Source of the DNA: Saprospiraceae bacterium
GTDB lineage: Bacteria; Bacteroidota; Bacteroidia; Bacteroidales; JAIPBB01
Reading direction: 5' to 3'
Length of the DNA stretch: 55,185 nt
NCBI GenBank assembly: GCA_021739805.1
Contig: JAIPBB010000003.1
Coordinates: forward strand, 1 to 55,185
Under the pieces are notes generated by a model. That model had not been told where the DNA came from, made no database searches, and worked only from the letters and a program-made list of their open reading frames with translations. A program made the position numbers and the translations under genes. This document shows positions 15,861 to 26,219 of the stretch, one piece after another (positions within the stretch are counted from its first letter, which is position 1; each line of letters starts with the position of its first letter).

Positions 15861-17984
15861 TTGCGAAACTCATTGAAAATCCCACTTTTCATCGATTATA
15901 TATTTTTACGAACCATAACTTCTTGCAATCAAACACAAGAGAAAAACAACACTATGAATACAATAGAAAATAAATTCACAAATAAGCTTATTCACGAAAG
16001 CAGCCCATATTTATTACAACATGCCCATAATCCCGTAAACTGGTATCCATGGGGAAAAGAAGCCTTGAACAAAGCCAAAAAAGAAAACAAATTGATTGTT
16101 GTGAGCATTGGATATGCAGCTTGCCATTGGTGTCATGTGATGGAACACGAAAGTTTCGAAAACGAAGAAGTTGCAAAGTTTATGAATGAGAATTTCATAG
16201 CAATAAAAGTTGACAGAGAAGAAAGACCCGACATCGACCAGGTTTATATGGATGCTGTTCAGTTGATTACAGGAAGTGGCGGATGGCCACTGAATTGCAT
16301 TACTTTGCCGGATGGAAGACCCATTTATGGTGGAACTTATTTTCAAAAAGCAAAATGGATTGATATGCTTTCTCAGGTAAATACCTTTTTCGAACAAAAC
16401 CCTGAAAAGGCAGAACAGCAAGCAAAATTACTTACTGAAGGAGTTCAATCAAATGAAATTATAGTCGCTAATTCAGAACAAGCAGAATTTAAAATAAGTG
16501 ATTTGAATACTGTTTTCGATAACTGGAAAAGTAGCATTGATTATGAAGATGGCGGACACAAAAGAGCACCAAAATTCCCGATGCCTGTTGGTTATCAATT
16601 TTTGCTTCATTATCATTATCTGACTCAAAACAATGATGCATTAAAAGCTGTAACAACAACTCTTAATAAAATGGCAGATGGCGGAATTTATGACCAAATT
16701 GGTGGTGGATTTTCACGCTATTCAGTTGATGCATATTGGAAAGTACCACATTTTGAAAAAATGCTTTATGATAATGCTCAACTTGTAAGTCTTTATTCAA
16801 CAGCATATCAAAAGACTAAAGACCCAAAATACAAAATCATTGTAGAAGAAACTTTAGAGTTCATTCAAAGAGAATTAACTTCTGAAGAAGGTGGATTCTA
16901 TTCTTCTTTAGATGCTGATAGCGAAGGTGAAGAAGGCAAATTTTATGTTTGGACAAAAAGCGAATTGCAAAAATCATTAGGTGAGAAAGCTGATTTAGTA
17001 ATTGATTATTATAATGTTACAGATGATGGAAATTGGGAAGATGGACAAAATATTTTGTTTAAATCTGATAATAATAAAAAGATAGCAGCGAAATATAAAA
17101 TCACAGAAGAAGAATTAGCCATAAGAGTTTCAGATGCAAAGAAAATATTACAGGAAGTAAGGTCAAAAAGAATTCGCCCGGGGCTTGATGATAAAATTCT
17201 TACTTCATGGAATTCTCTTATGCTTAAAGCTTATGTTGATGCTTACAGGGTTTTTGATAAAAAAGAATATTTGGAAATAGCATTGAAAAATGCCGAATTT
17301 ATTAACACAAAACTCAAGGTATCAGACGGAAGATTAAACAGGAACTATAAAAACGGTAAAGCATCAATCAATGCATTTTTAGATGATTATGCCTTCACAA
17401 TTTCTGCTTTTATTTCATTGTATCAAGCCACATTTGATGAAAAATGGCTTAATGAAGCACAACAATCAACAAACTATACTCTTGAACATTTTTATGATAA
17501 AAAAAGTGGAATGTTTTATTATACTTCCGATATTGATGTAGCCTTGATTGCTCGCAAAATGGAAATTTCTGATAACGTAATTCCATCATCGAATTCTGAA
17601 ATGGCTAAAAATCTATTCATCTTGGGTCATTATTTTTATAAAGATGATTATATCAACAACGCAAAACAAATGCTAAACAATGCAAAACAAAATGCTTTAA
17701 AAAGTGGAGCTTATTATGCAAATTGGGATATTTTAATGGCTTGGTTTGCCAGCAATCCTTATGAAGTTGCAATTGTTGGAAAAGATTTCGAAACCAAAAG
17801 AAAAGAATTTGACACACAGTATTTGCCTAATGTTTTTTTGTTGGGAGGAAAAGATGGAGGGAATTTAACTTTGCTCCAAAATAAATTAGTGGAAGGTCAA
17901 ACTACTATTTATGTGTGTCAAAATAAATCATGCAAACTTCCCACTATAGATTTCAAAACAGCCATCGAACAAATATCTGAATAA
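15861..17984 (+). CDS. DUF255 thioredoxin-fold protein (YyaL/SSP411 type)
   Basis: About 700 residues. A thioredoxin-like N-terminal domain has [12 protein letters not shown] and a CHWC pair ([14 protein letters not shown]), then [11 protein letters not shown] large (alpha/alpha) barrel follows ([54 protein letters not shown]). Relatives resemble cellobiose epimerase barrels, but the reaction is unknown. Start choice is open. TTG 15861 gives a poor but recognisable lipoprotein signal ending in [12 protein letters not shown] 15954 (MNTIENKF) gives a cytosolic form. I keep the longer form because its sequence looks coding right up to the TTG. Confidence 0.87.
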   Translation: MRNSLKIPLFIDYIFLRTITSCNQTQEKNNTMNTIENKFTNKLIHESSPYLLQHAHNPVNWYPWGKEALNKAKKENKLIVVSIGYAACHWCHVMEHESFENEEVAKFMNENFIAIKVDREERPDIDQVYMDAVQLITGSGGWPLNCITLPDGRPIYGGTYFQKAKWIDMLSQVNTFFEQNPEKAEQQAKLLTEGVQSNEIIVANSEQAEFKISDLNTVFDNWKSSIDYEDGGHKRAPKFPMPVGYQFLLHYHYLTQNNDALKAVTTTLNKMADGGIYDQIGGGFSRYSVDAYWKVPHFEKMLYDNAQLVSLYSTAYQKTKDPKYKIIVEETLEFIQRELTSEEGGFYSSLDADSEGEEGKFYVWTKSELQKSLGEKADLVIDYYNVTDDGNWEDGQNILFKSDNNKKIAAKYKITEEELAIRVSDAKKILQEVRSKRIRPGLDDKILTSWNSLMLKAYVDAYRVFDKKEYLEIALKNAEFINTKLKVSDGRLNRNYKNGKASINAFLDDYAFTISAFISLYQATFDEKWLNEAQQSTNYTLEHFYDKKSGMFYYTSDIDVALIARKMEISDNVIPSSNSEMAKNLFILGHYFYKDDYINNAKQMLNNAKQNALKSGAYYANWDILMAWFASNPYEVAIVGKDFETKRKEFDTQYLPNVFLLGGKDGGNLTLLQNKLVEGQTTIYVCQNKSCKLPTIDFKTAIEQISE

Positions 17985-18048
17985 ATTGATTGAAAGGTGT
18001 TTTCAAACAATCTTGTTTGCCTACATATTTAATTTTCTACATTTATGT

Positions 18049-18079
18049 TTTGCCTAATTAAAATAAGGTTTTATATTTG
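18049..18079 (+). promoter_or_regulatory. Promoter of the DUF3078-mscS pair
   Basis: TTTG (18049-18052), a 19-bp gap, then TATATTTG (18072-18079). A 12-bp perfect palindrome, CGGCATATGCCG (18136-18147), lies in the leader between promoter and ATG 18204 and could be an operator. Confidence 0.6.
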
Positions 18080-18203
18080 CTCGGGCAATAACAAAAGCAC
18101 AAAACTTTCATTTATAATTGATAATCAAATTTTTGCGGCATATGCCGGCACATAAATATATTTATAAATAAAAAATCCATAAACAACAATTAATACAATA
18201 AGC

Positions 18204-19163
18204 ATGAAAAAAATATTCACAACAATCATTCTGATTATTTTCTTTGCAACAGGTTTTTCCCAAATAACCGATGTGGAAAAAAAATTAAAAACTATAAAAA
18301 CCGACACAGCTGATGGTTGGAAAAAAGGAGGAACAATAACACTTAACCTAACTCAAGTTTCGCTATCAAATTGGTCAGCAGGTGGGCAAAACACAATTTC
18401 AGCAAATGGGCTAATAAATTTGTTTGCTACGTATAAGAAAGAAAAAGGTGTATGGGAAAATTATTTAGATATTGGTTATGGTTCAATAAAACAAAGTGAG
18501 AATCAAAAATGGTGGAAATCTGATGATAAAATTGATTTAACATCTAAATATGGCCAAAAGGCATTTTCAAACTTTTATTATGCTGCATTACTAAACTTTA
18601 AAACACAAATGGATGCCGGATATAAATATCCTGATGACAGTACAAAAATTTCTGATCTTCTTGCTCCGGGTTATTTGGTTGCTGCAATAGGTATGGATTA
18701 TAAACCAAATGATAATTTAACTGCATTTTTTGCACCTATAACAGGAAAAACCACTTATGTGAATGATTTGGAACTAGCTGATGCCGGTGCATATGGGGTT
18801 GAGCCAGCTGTTTATGACACTGCCGGAAATATGCTTAGTAGAGGGAAAACTCACCGTAATGAATTTGGTGGTTACATACGTTTATTCTATAAGCTTGATG
18901 TTATGAAAAATGTAAACTTGACAACTAAATTAGACTTGTTTTCCAATTATCTTGAAAATCCACAAAACATTGATGTAAGCTGGGAAGTTCTGGTTTCTAT
19001 GAAAATTAACAAATACATTTCCGCAACAATAACAACTCATTTGCTATACGATGATGATACTGATATTGCCATCGAAACTGATGCCGCCGGTAAACCAATT
19101 AAGGTTGGTCCCAGAACACAGTTCAAAGAAGTTCTTGGAGTTGGATTTTCTTATAAATTTTGA
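18204..19163 (+). CDS. DUF3078 outer-membrane-type protein
   Basis: A 319-residue exported protein with a signal peptide (FTTIILIIFFATGFSQ). It has the DUF3078 signature WKKGGTITLNLTQVSLSNWSAGGQN. The rest is rich in alternating amphipathic strands with aromatic ends and finishes in FSYKF, consistent with an outer-membrane beta-barrel. The family is nearly confined to Bacteroidota and has no established function. It is followed after 26 bp by mscS on the same strand, and the pair probably forms one transcript. Confidence 0.88.
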   Translation: MKKIFTTIILIIFFATGFSQITDVEKKLKTIKTDTADGWKKGGTITLNLTQVSLSNWSAGGQNTISANGLINLFATYKKEKGVWENYLDIGYGSIKQSENQKWWKSDDKIDLTSKYGQKAFSNFYYAALLNFKTQMDAGYKYPDDSTKISDLLAPGYLVAAIGMDYKPNDNLTAFFAPITGKTTYVNDLELADAGAYGVEPAVYDTAGNMLSRGKTHRNEFGGYIRLFYKLDVMKNVNLTTKLDLFSNYLENPQNIDVSWEVLVSMKINKYISATITTHLLYDDDTDIAIETDAAGKPIKVGPRTQFKEVLGVGFSYKF

Positions 19164-19189
19164 CAATTAATAACTAAAAAACAAACATT

Positions 19190-20002
19190 ATGAACACAGA
19201 AGAAATTATTAAACAACTTACTGCAATTGCAGTTGAGTATGGCCCAAAATTAATTGGAGCTATAGTGGTTTTTATTATTGGTCTTTGGATTATCAAAGCA
19301 ATTACTAAAGCTTTTAGTAATATGTTAGATAAAAGAAAATCAGATGCAACTCTAAAACCTTTTCTAAAAGGAATTGTCAACACACTATTAAAGGTCTTGC
19401 TTGTTGTTAGCGTGTTGGGTATGGTGGGAATTCAAATGACTTCTTTTATTGCAATTTTGGGTGCAGCTGGTTTGGCAGTAGGCTTGGCTCTTTCCGGCAC
19501 TTTGCAAAATTTTGCAGGAGGAGTGATGATTCTGATTTTTAAACCATATAAAGTGGGGGATTTTATTGATGCCCAGGGCTATATGGGAACAGTTAGTGAA
19601 ATTCAACTTTTCAACACAATTCTAAAAACCGTGGATAATAAAACAATAATTATCCCTAATGGAGGCTTATCTACTTCCTCGATGACAAACTTTTCAACCG
19701 AAGAAAAACGAAGAGTTGACTGGACTTTTGGAATTGCTTATGGCGATGATATTGACAAAGCAAAAGCTGTAATTAAAAAATTATGTGATGCTGATTCAAG
19801 GATTTTAAAAGAGCCTGAAGTGTTTATTGCTGTTTCTGCACTAGCTGATAGTTCGGTGAATTTTGCTGTCAGGGCATGGGTTTTGGCTTCAGATTATTGG
19901 GGTGTTTTCTTCGATATGAATGAAAATATTTATAAAACTTTCAACAAAGAAGGAATTAACATACCATTTCCTCAAATGGATGTGCATATGCATAAAGAGT
20001 AA
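19190..20002 (+). CDS. mscS: Small-conductance mechanosensitive channel MscS
   Basis: A 270-residue channel close to the E. coli MscS length. Three N-terminal helices (LIGAIVVFIIGLWIIKAI, TLLKVLLVVSVLGMVGI, FIAILGAAGLAVGLALSGTLQNFAGG) include the Gly/Ala-rich pore helix TM3. The cytoplasmic beta domain has KPYKVGDFIDAQGYMGTV and IIIPNGGLSTSSMTNFS. The C-terminal alpha/beta cage ends in GINIPFPQMDVHM. It protects the inner membrane against hypo-osmotic shock. Confidence 0.95.
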   Translation: MNTEEIIKQLTAIAVEYGPKLIGAIVVFIIGLWIIKAITKAFSNMLDKRKSDATLKPFLKGIVNTLLKVLLVVSVLGMVGIQMTSFIAILGAAGLAVGLALSGTLQNFAGGVMILIFKPYKVGDFIDAQGYMGTVSEIQLFNTILKTVDNKTIIIPNGGLSTSSMTNFSTEEKRRVDWTFGIAYGDDIDKAKAVIKKLCDADSRILKEPEVFIAVSALADSSVNFAVRAWVLASDYWGVFFDMNENIYKTFNKEGINIPFPQMDVHMHKE

Positions 20003-20227
20003 AAAAATATAAAATCACAAATAATTCACAAACACCAATGTCTGAAATTCCAAAGCAGACTTTCTACAAATAGTGTTTATACTAAGGAAGATTGTTTGCA
20101 CATATCATAATTTTGGAATTTGAATATTAAAATTTTGGAATTTATTTGTCATTTGTTTTTTCTAAGAATTTTTCATAATACCTTTTTTTCTACTTCAACA
20201 TTTATTCTTATCTTGCGTTCCCTTTTT

Positions 20228-21505
20228 ATGAGAACTTACATACTGATATTGACTTTATTTTTGGTGATTAACAATCTTGCAGGACAAGTTGTTATTCCTG
20301 TTGATACGACTAAACAAGAAGAATATGTTTTGGCGGATGACGACCCAATTGCTGCAATGCTTGATAGCCTTCTCGAATCAAAATTCTATAAGTTTAATAT
20401 TTCACAAGACAAAAAATCAAAGCATAAATATGAATATAGCGTTGATTCAGTTCCTGAGTTTACGGACTCTATTTATAAACTTCGTATTGAATATTTGAAT
20501 GAAAATTCGCCTTTTAAATTTGTTTATAATGAAGATGTTCAGCATTATATTGATTTGTATGCATCAAGAAGAAGAAAACTTGCTGAACGGGTTTTGGGTT
20601 TAAGTCAATTATATTTTCCTTTGTTTGAAGAGCAACTTGATAAATTTAATATTCCACTTGAAATTAAATATTTAGCAATAATTGAATCTGCTCTTAATCC
20701 AACAGCAGTTTCTCGTTCAAGAGCTGTTGGTCTTTGGCAGTTTATGCTTGGCACCGGAAAAATCTATGGGCTTGAGTTCAATTCTTTTGTTGATGAAAGA
20801 AGCGACCCTTATAAATCAACTGTTGCTGCTTGTAAACACTTGAGCTATTTGTATGATATTTATGGTGATTGGTCAGTTGTTCTTGCTGCCTATAATGCCG
20901 GCTCAGGAAACGTAAACAGGGCAATTAAACGTTCGGGTGATGCAACAAACTATTGGGAAATAAGACAATATCTACCAAAAGAAACCAGGAATTATGTGCC
21001 CGGATTTATTGCTATGTCATACGTTATGAATTATTACAAAGAGCATAATATTCAGCCAAGAGAACAAATTATTAAATATGGCGAAATTGATACAGTTACA
21101 ATTACACAGAATTTAAGTTTTGAACAGATTTCGGAATTTCTGAAAATTCCTGTTGATGAATTGCACTATTTAAATCCTGCATATCTAAAAAGTATTATTC
21201 CTGCTTCTGAAGAAAAATTATACACTCTTACATTGCCAAAATCCTACATAGCTGACTTTGTTAATAATGAAAAGGAACTGTATTCTTATCGCACTGTTGA
21301 ACAACAAAAATTTGAAGAAAAGCTAATGAACTCTTTAGCCTGGAAACTTGGAGCCAATAAAGGAATTCATACTGTTAAAAGGGGTGAAAGTTTAAATGTT
21401 ATTGCCAACAAATATCAATGTTCGGTTTCAGAAATTAAAACATGGAATAATTTAACAAAAAACATGATACATCCCGGGCAAGAGTTAATTGTTTATATAC
21501 CGTAA
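20228..21505 (+). CDS. mltD: MltD-like membrane-bound lytic transglycosylase with LysM
   Basis: Start at ATG 20228 (MRTYILILTLFLVINNLAGQ, a clean signal peptide). The 36 codons upstream in the same frame look non-coding. The SLT domain has the catalytic Glu in LAIIESALNPTAVSRSRAVG, then GLWQFMLGTGKIYGL and VLAAYNAGSGNVNRAI. After a degenerate LysM-like segment (SFEQISEFLKIPVDELHYLNP) comes a C-terminal LysM (HTVKRGESLNVIANKY). It cleaves peptidoglycan glycan strands to 1,6-anhydro products in the periplasm. A repeat of AATTTTGGAATTT in the upstream spacer (about 20109-20144) is of unknown role. Confidence 0.9.
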   Translation: MRTYILILTLFLVINNLAGQVVIPVDTTKQEEYVLADDDPIAAMLDSLLESKFYKFNISQDKKSKHKYEYSVDSVPEFTDSIYKLRIEYLNENSPFKFVYNEDVQHYIDLYASRRRKLAERVLGLSQLYFPLFEEQLDKFNIPLEIKYLAIIESALNPTAVSRSRAVGLWQFMLGTGKIYGLEFNSFVDERSDPYKSTVAACKHLSYLYDIYGDWSVVLAAYNAGSGNVNRAIKRSGDATNYWEIRQYLPKETRNYVPGFIAMSYVMNYYKEHNIQPREQIIKYGEIDTVTITQNLSFEQISEFLKIPVDELHYLNPAYLKSIIPASEEKLYTLTLPKSYIADFVNNEKELYSYRTVEQQKFEEKLMNSLAWKLGANKGIHTVKRGESLNVIANKYQCSVSEIKTWNNLTKNMIHPGQELIVYIP

Positions 21506-21555
21506 TTTCACAATTTTCGTAAATTTGTTTACCCATTATTTAAATTATTTAAGGC

Positions 21556-23550
21556 TTGATAAATCAGGAAACAATACAAACAATTATTGAAACCGCAAGA
21601 GTTGAAGAAGTTATTGCTGAGTTTGTGACACTAAAGAAACGTGGAGTGAACCAAATAGGTCTATGCCCCTTTCATAATGAAAAAACTCCATCATTTACTG
21701 TTTCGCCTGCTAAAGGTATTTATAAGTGTTTTGGTTGTGGAAAGGCCGGAAATGCTGTTAATTTCCTTATGGAACATGAGCATTATTCTTACCCTGAAGC
21801 CTTAAAATATCTGGCGAAAAAATACAATATTGAAGTTGAAGAAGAAGAGCAAACACCCGAACAAATTCAGGCATTAAACGAAAAAGAAAGCCTTTATCAT
21901 GTTTCAACCTTTGCTGCCAACTATTTTGCTGAAAATTTAAAAAATAAAGAAGAAGGAAAAGCTATTGGCCTTAGCTATTTTAAAGAACGTGGTTTTAGTG
22001 AAGAAACAATTGAAAAATTTCAACTTGGATATTGTATCGACAGTTGGGATGATTTCACCGCTTATGCTTTAAATAATGGTTATAAACTTGATTATCTAGC
22101 CACAACCGGATTAACCATCAAGAAGGATAATAAAGCCTATGACCGTTTCAGGGCAAGGGTTATGTTTCCAATTCATAATTTATCAGGCAGAGTAATTGGT
22201 TTTGGTGGAAGAACACTTTCTTCAGATAAAACTAAACCGAAATATGTTAACTCACCTGAGTCGGAAGTTTATAATAAAAGCAAGGTTTTATACGGCATTT
22301 ATTTTGCTAAAAATGCTATCTTAAAAAAAGATAATTGCTTTTTAGTAGAAGGATATACTGATGTTATTTCATTAAATCAGGCAGGTGTTGAAAACGTTGT
22401 TGCTTCTTCAGGAACATCTTTAACAACAGATCAAATAAGGCTGATAAAACGATTTACGCCAAATATTACAATGCTGTTTGATGGCGACCCGGCAGGATTA
22501 AAAGCTTCTTTCAGAGGAATCGATATGATTTTGGAAGAGGGGATGAATGTTAAAATTGTCCTGTTTCCTGATGGCGAAGACCCTGATTCTTATGCAAAAA
22601 GTCATAGTTCCTACGAACTTGAAAAATTCATTACTGATACTGCCGACAATTTTATCCTCTTTAAAACAAATCTTTTGCTTAAAGAGGCTTCAAACGACCC
22701 CGTGAAAAAGACTTCTTTAATAAAAGAGATTGTAAATACTATTGCAGTTATTCCTGATGCTATCTCCAGGACGATTTACATCCGGGAGTGTGGAAGTCTT
22801 CTGAACATCAAAGAGCAAACTTTGATGAATGAGCTTAATAAAATTTTAAGAAATAAATTTGTTAAGAAACATCCGGCTATTCAAAAAGATGATCTACCTG
22901 ATTTAACAGCTCCCAAGCAAGAGCAATTTATTGTTGATGATGCATCTGATGTTTTGGAAAAGTTTATTGTCAGGCTTTTACTTAATTTTAGTCATCGTGA
23001 AATTATCACTGAGTTTAATTATACATCTAATGATAAAACTAAATTTAAGGACAATACAGAGATTGAAAGAAGGAATGTTTGTGAGTTTATAGTGAATGAT
23101 ATTAACCATGACAAAATTGAATTTAAAAACCCTATTTATAAATTTGTTTTTGACGAATACACAAAATCTATTGCCTCAATAAACGAAAGTTCTCCTGATG
23201 AAAATAAACTGATAAGATTGAAAGATAAGTTAATTGTTAACGAAAATCAGGATATCAGAAAAGTAGTAATTGAGTTGATAATTTCGCCTTATAACCTTAG
23301 CGAAAATTGGATAAAACTTCATGATATTCACGTGCCAACCGAAGAAAACGAAAAAATTCTGTCAAATGAAGTTATCAATACGCTTTATTCGTTTAAAAGT
23401 AAATTCGTAGAAGAAAAAATCTCTGACCTTAGAGAAGAAGTTAAAAACTTAGGTGATGATAATTATGAGTTTTTAATGCAACAAATAAGGAGCTTACTTG
23501 AGGTGAAAAAAGCAATTAATGATAAGCTTGGGAGAATAGTGACCAAGTAA
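21556..23550 (+). CDS. dnaG: DNA primase DnaG
   Basis: A 664-residue primase that makes RNA primers at the replication fork. The start is TTG 21556: the N-terminus INQETIQTIIETARVEEVI aligns with the family and no ATG is available. The zinc finger is C37-x2-H40 and C58-x2-C61 (LCPFHN, YKCFGCG). The catalytic core has the RNAP-basic motif and TOPRIM residues in FLVEGYTDVISL and MLFDGDPAGLKA. The C-terminal part after about residue 430 is the helicase-interacting domain. A possible -7 element TAAATTTG lies at 21520-21527. Confidence 0.96.
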   Translation: MINQETIQTIIETARVEEVIAEFVTLKKRGVNQIGLCPFHNEKTPSFTVSPAKGIYKCFGCGKAGNAVNFLMEHEHYSYPEALKYLAKKYNIEVEEEEQTPEQIQALNEKESLYHVSTFAANYFAENLKNKEEGKAIGLSYFKERGFSEETIEKFQLGYCIDSWDDFTAYALNNGYKLDYLATTGLTIKKDNKAYDRFRARVMFPIHNLSGRVIGFGGRTLSSDKTKPKYVNSPESEVYNKSKVLYGIYFAKNAILKKDNCFLVEGYTDVISLNQAGVENVVASSGTSLTTDQIRLIKRFTPNITMLFDGDPAGLKASFRGIDMILEEGMNVKIVLFPDGEDPDSYAKSHSSYELEKFITDTADNFILFKTNLLLKEASNDPVKKTSLIKEIVNTIAVIPDAISRTIYIRECGSLLNIKEQTLMNELNKILRNKFVKKHPAIQKDDLPDLTAPKQEQFIVDDASDVLEKFIVRLLLNFSHREIITEFNYTSNDKTKFKDNTEIERRNVCEFIVNDINHDKIEFKNPIYKFVFDEYTKSIASINESSPDENKLIRLKDKLIVNENQDIRKVVIELIISPYNLSENWIKLHDIHVPTEENEKILSNEVINTLYSFKSKFVEEKISDLREEVKNLGDDNYEFLMQQIRSLLEVKKAINDKLGRIVTK

Positions 23551-23587
23551 GGTTTTCGATTTCCAATTATTTCCAATATTCTATATA

Positions 23588-24484
23588 TTATTTTTTCTGC
23601 TGAGCATAAGCCGCATTTAGATTGTTTTTTGCATTTTGAAAGTCAGGTGTGATTTCTAATGCTTTTTTGAAATATTCAATAGCTTTATCGTAATCCCCCT
23701 GCATTGCATAATTGTAGCCATATTGATTGTAGATACTTGAAATTTCAGGATTTCTTGATAGAGACATATTAAAAACTTTTTCATCATAGGATGATAAATC
23801 AATATTCTCAACACCAAGCTCAGCGAGTTTTTTGATTTCTTGTTTTGCTTTTTCATCCAAAAACAAATAATAATCGCGTTTAAGCATTCCGCTATAACAT
23901 TTTTTTAAAGTGTAGCTGTTTTCAAGAGCTTTATCAAATGCATCTGCAGCCCCTTTCCATTGTTTTGTGTTGTTTAGAAGTTCTCCGATTTTTTGATATA
24001 CACTGAGTGAGAAAGGTGAAATCTCAGCAGATTTAATATAATATTCAATTGCCATTTCAGGATTTCCACTTTTATCAAAAATTTCAGCAATGTTGAAGTA
24101 AGTAGCATCATGAAGTATGTTTTCATAAGTTAATGCTTTTTCAAGGTGTGTAAGAGCAGTTTTAAAATCCCCTAAATTTTTATAAGCAATCCCCATATTT
24201 GAATAGGCCTCAGCCAGATTTGGGTTTATTAAAATTGCTTTATTATATTGAGCAATTGCCATCTGATAATCATGATTATTCAAATAATAGTCACCATAAT
24301 TTTTCATTGTTCTGGCTTCTGATTCTTGCCCAAACTTTGATATGTCTTTCAGCCAATTGGGGGAGTTTAACGAAATTATTCCAAAGATTATTAGAAGTAG
24401 ATATATTCCAAAAATTACAAGACCGATGATTTTATTTACCTGGTCGGGCTGATTAATTGCTTTAGTGTTTTTCATTTTCTTCAT
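23588..24484 (-). CDS. Membrane-anchored TPR protein
   Basis: A 298-residue protein with one N-terminal membrane helix (IIGLVIFGIYLLLIIFGIISL) and about five TPRs (NPNLAEAYSNMGIAYKNLGD, SPFSLSVYQKIGELLNNTKQ, NQYGYNYAMQGDYDKAIEYF). It is a scaffold of unknown partner. Its ATG overlaps the stop of the VanZ-Mth938 fusion gene by 4 bp (ATGA), so the two are translationally coupled and probably act together. A second in-frame ATG lies three codons on. Confidence 0.85.
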   Translation of the reverse strand: MKKMKNTKAINQPDQVNKIIGLVIFGIYLLLIIFGIISLNSPNWLKDISKFGQESEARTMKNYGDYYLNNHDYQMAIAQYNKAILINPNLAEAYSNMGIAYKNLGDFKTALTHLEKALTYENILHDATYFNIAEIFDKSGNPEMAIEYYIKSAEISPFSLSVYQKIGELLNNTKQWKGAADAFDKALENSYTLKKCYSGMLKRDYYLFLDEKAKQEIKKLAELGVENIDLSSYDEKVFNMSLSRNPEISSIYNQYGYNYAMQGDYDKAIEYFKKALEITPDFQNAKNNLNAAYAQQKK

Positions 24485-25698
24485 TTTGTATTATGTATTA
24501 GAAAAACAACTTTTTTGTTTTCTTGCTTTAAGCGATTATAAACTTTACATGCTTCAGCAGTAGGGAGTATTATGACTTGTAATGCCCTTTTCTTCGTTGT
24601 ATTATAAATAAATTGCGACTCTAAATCTTCCGGAAATCCCATTCTGCCTTTTTTGCTCTCGCCACAACCAATAACAAGAATATTTGAGGCTTTTGTAAAC
24701 ATAAACTTAATATCCATTTGGTTATAATCGATTTTTTTATCCACAAGACGAAAGCCTCCATTTTCAAATATTAAAATATCAAAATATGGTATTGGTATTC
24801 CCTTATAAACTGTAAGTCCGGTTTTGTTTAATGTAATATTTTTATTAATGTTTTTAGTAAAGGAAAAAATTTGGAGCAGGAATAGAATTCCAAATATTAT
24901 TGAAAAAGCAATTTTTCCTGTTTTTGTTTGGGTTTTGTGAATAACAAAAAAGACGATAAGAAAAATTATAAGTGTAATGAAAATAATATTAAAACCATAT
25001 TTAGCTTCTGTTAATAAAGAGCTGATAAAGAGCAAAATGTAGGTGAAAACTATTAACAATACTAATAATCCAAAAGGATTTTTAAAGTAATCTTTAATTT
25101 TCTTTTCCCTTATTTTCATTTCTTTTTTTGAAATCTCGGCATTATTAAAAATGAAAATTACTACAATTATCCCCATCAAAACACCCCATAAATCCTTTGC
25201 GATATCCGAAATATCAAAAACTCTGCTTGATAATAATATTTGAATAGCCTCATCAAATGTTGAAATTAATAAAGCTCGTAAATAAATTGAATAAATTATT
25301 TTTGACTTGCTGAAGTTTCTATTTAAAAATACGCGGTAGGCAAGAACAGCAAAAATACCATATGCAAAATAATGCCAATTGTGTTGAAGGTCGTAAAATG
25401 AAATATTTAAAAAGTAATCAGTAGATTGCTGACCTAAAAACCACATTAGTAATATTACTAGCCATATAAATACTTTTTTTCGGCTATAGCTTTTCCGAAA
25501 TTTTATAATTAAAAGAACTATAAAAACAATAAAAGTTGAAAGCACAAACGGGATTTCTATTGCTCCAACATTAAATGAAAGATGCGAAAACAATCCTACA
25601 GCATCTTGTAAATAATTCTGTAACAGTAAAAAAGGAGTAAATATTAATAAAAGGCTAAATAAAAATAGATTTAGTTTTGCTGAAAATAATCTAGGCAT
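24481..25698 (-). CDS. VanZ-like membrane protein fused to an Mth938-like domain
   Basis: 405 residues. The N-terminal half has about five helices with VanZ-like signatures (DLQHNWHYFAYGIFAVLAY, STFDEAIQILLSSRVFD, SDIAKDLWGVLMG). Three or more further helices follow (about 210-285). The last about 110 residues look like an Mth938/DUF498 domain: GGFRLVDKKIDYNQ, ILVIGCGESKKGRMGFPEDL and PTAEACKVYNRLKQENKKV match the family order of a glycine loop and then a TxxAxxxYNxL helix. Mth938-like proteins are soluble assembly factors in other organisms. The substrate of the fusion is unknown. It is coupled to the TPR gene by a 4-bp overlap. Confidence 0.8.
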   Translation of the reverse strand: MPRLFSAKLNLFLFSLLLIFTPFLLLQNYLQDAVGLFSHLSFNVGAIEIPFVLSTFIVFIVLLIIKFRKSYSRKKVFIWLVILLMWFLGQQSTDYFLNISFYDLQHNWHYFAYGIFAVLAYRVFLNRNFSKSKIIYSIYLRALLISTFDEAIQILLSSRVFDISDIAKDLWGVLMGIIVVIFIFNNAEISKKEMKIREKKIKDYFKNPFGLLVLLIVFTYILLFISSLLTEAKYGFNIIFITLIIFLIVFFVIHKTQTKTGKIAFSIIFGILFLLQIFSFTKNINKNITLNKTGLTVYKGIPIPYFDILIFENGGFRLVDKKIDYNQMDIKFMFTKASNILVIGCGESKKGRMGFPEDLESQFIYNTTKKRALQVIILPTAEACKVYNRLKQENKKVVFLIHNTK

Positions 25699-25768
25699 AA
25701 TTGATAATCAAGGTTTAATTATGTGTCAAAATTCAATTTATCGTAAAACTAAATATTATTTTCGAATA

Positions 25769-26215
25769 CTATCGTTTAGTTCTAAAAAACTTTTTCAACA
25801 ATTCAGAACATTCATCATTTAAAATTCCTTTAATTACTTCTGTTTTTGGATGTAGAATATTTTTCTTCAATAAGGAATATCCACGTTTTTCGTCAGATGC
25901 TCCATAAACAATTTTACCAATTTGTGCCCAGAATGCTGCACCGGCACACATTACACAAGGTTCTAAGCTTACATAAAGCGTACATTCATTTAAATACTTA
26001 CTTCCAAGATTATTTGTTGCAGAAGTAATTGCCTGCATTTCGGCATGAGCAGTAACATCATTAAGTCTTTCAGTGAGGTTGTGTGCTCTGGCGATAATCT
26101 GGTTTTCACAAACAATTACTGCACCAACCGGAACTTCATCCAAATCAAATGCCTTTTGAGCTTCTTTTAAAGCTTCAGACATGAAATACTCATGCGATTT
26201 TTCAAGAATTGACAT
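25769..26215 (-). CDS. tadA: tRNA(adenine34) deaminase TadA
   Basis: A zinc-dependent deaminase converting A34 to inosine in tRNA-Arg. The active site is His57-Ala-Glu59 (TAHAEMQAI) and Pro-Cys87-x2-Cys90 (LEPCVMCAG), in a 148-residue protein of normal length. I choose ATG 26215 (MSILEKSHEYF). The in-frame ATG 26236 lies upstream of a perfect -7 element (TACTTTTG) and would not be transcribed from it. The inferred transcription start falls on or next to the ATG, so the mRNA may be leaderless. Confidence 0.93.
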   Translation of the reverse strand: MSILEKSHEYFMSEALKEAQKAFDLDEVPVGAVIVCENQIIARAHNLTERLNDVTAHAEMQAITSATNNLGSKYLNECTLYVSLEPCVMCAGAAFWAQIGKIVYGASDEKRGYSLLKKNILHPKTEVIKGILNDECSELLKKFFRTKR

Positions 26216-26219
26216 AAGG

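Noticed and set aside
17985..18030. Terminator after the DUF255 gene
   Set aside because: A TTGAAA/TTTCAA stem exists but it is short, bulged and lacks a proper T tract.
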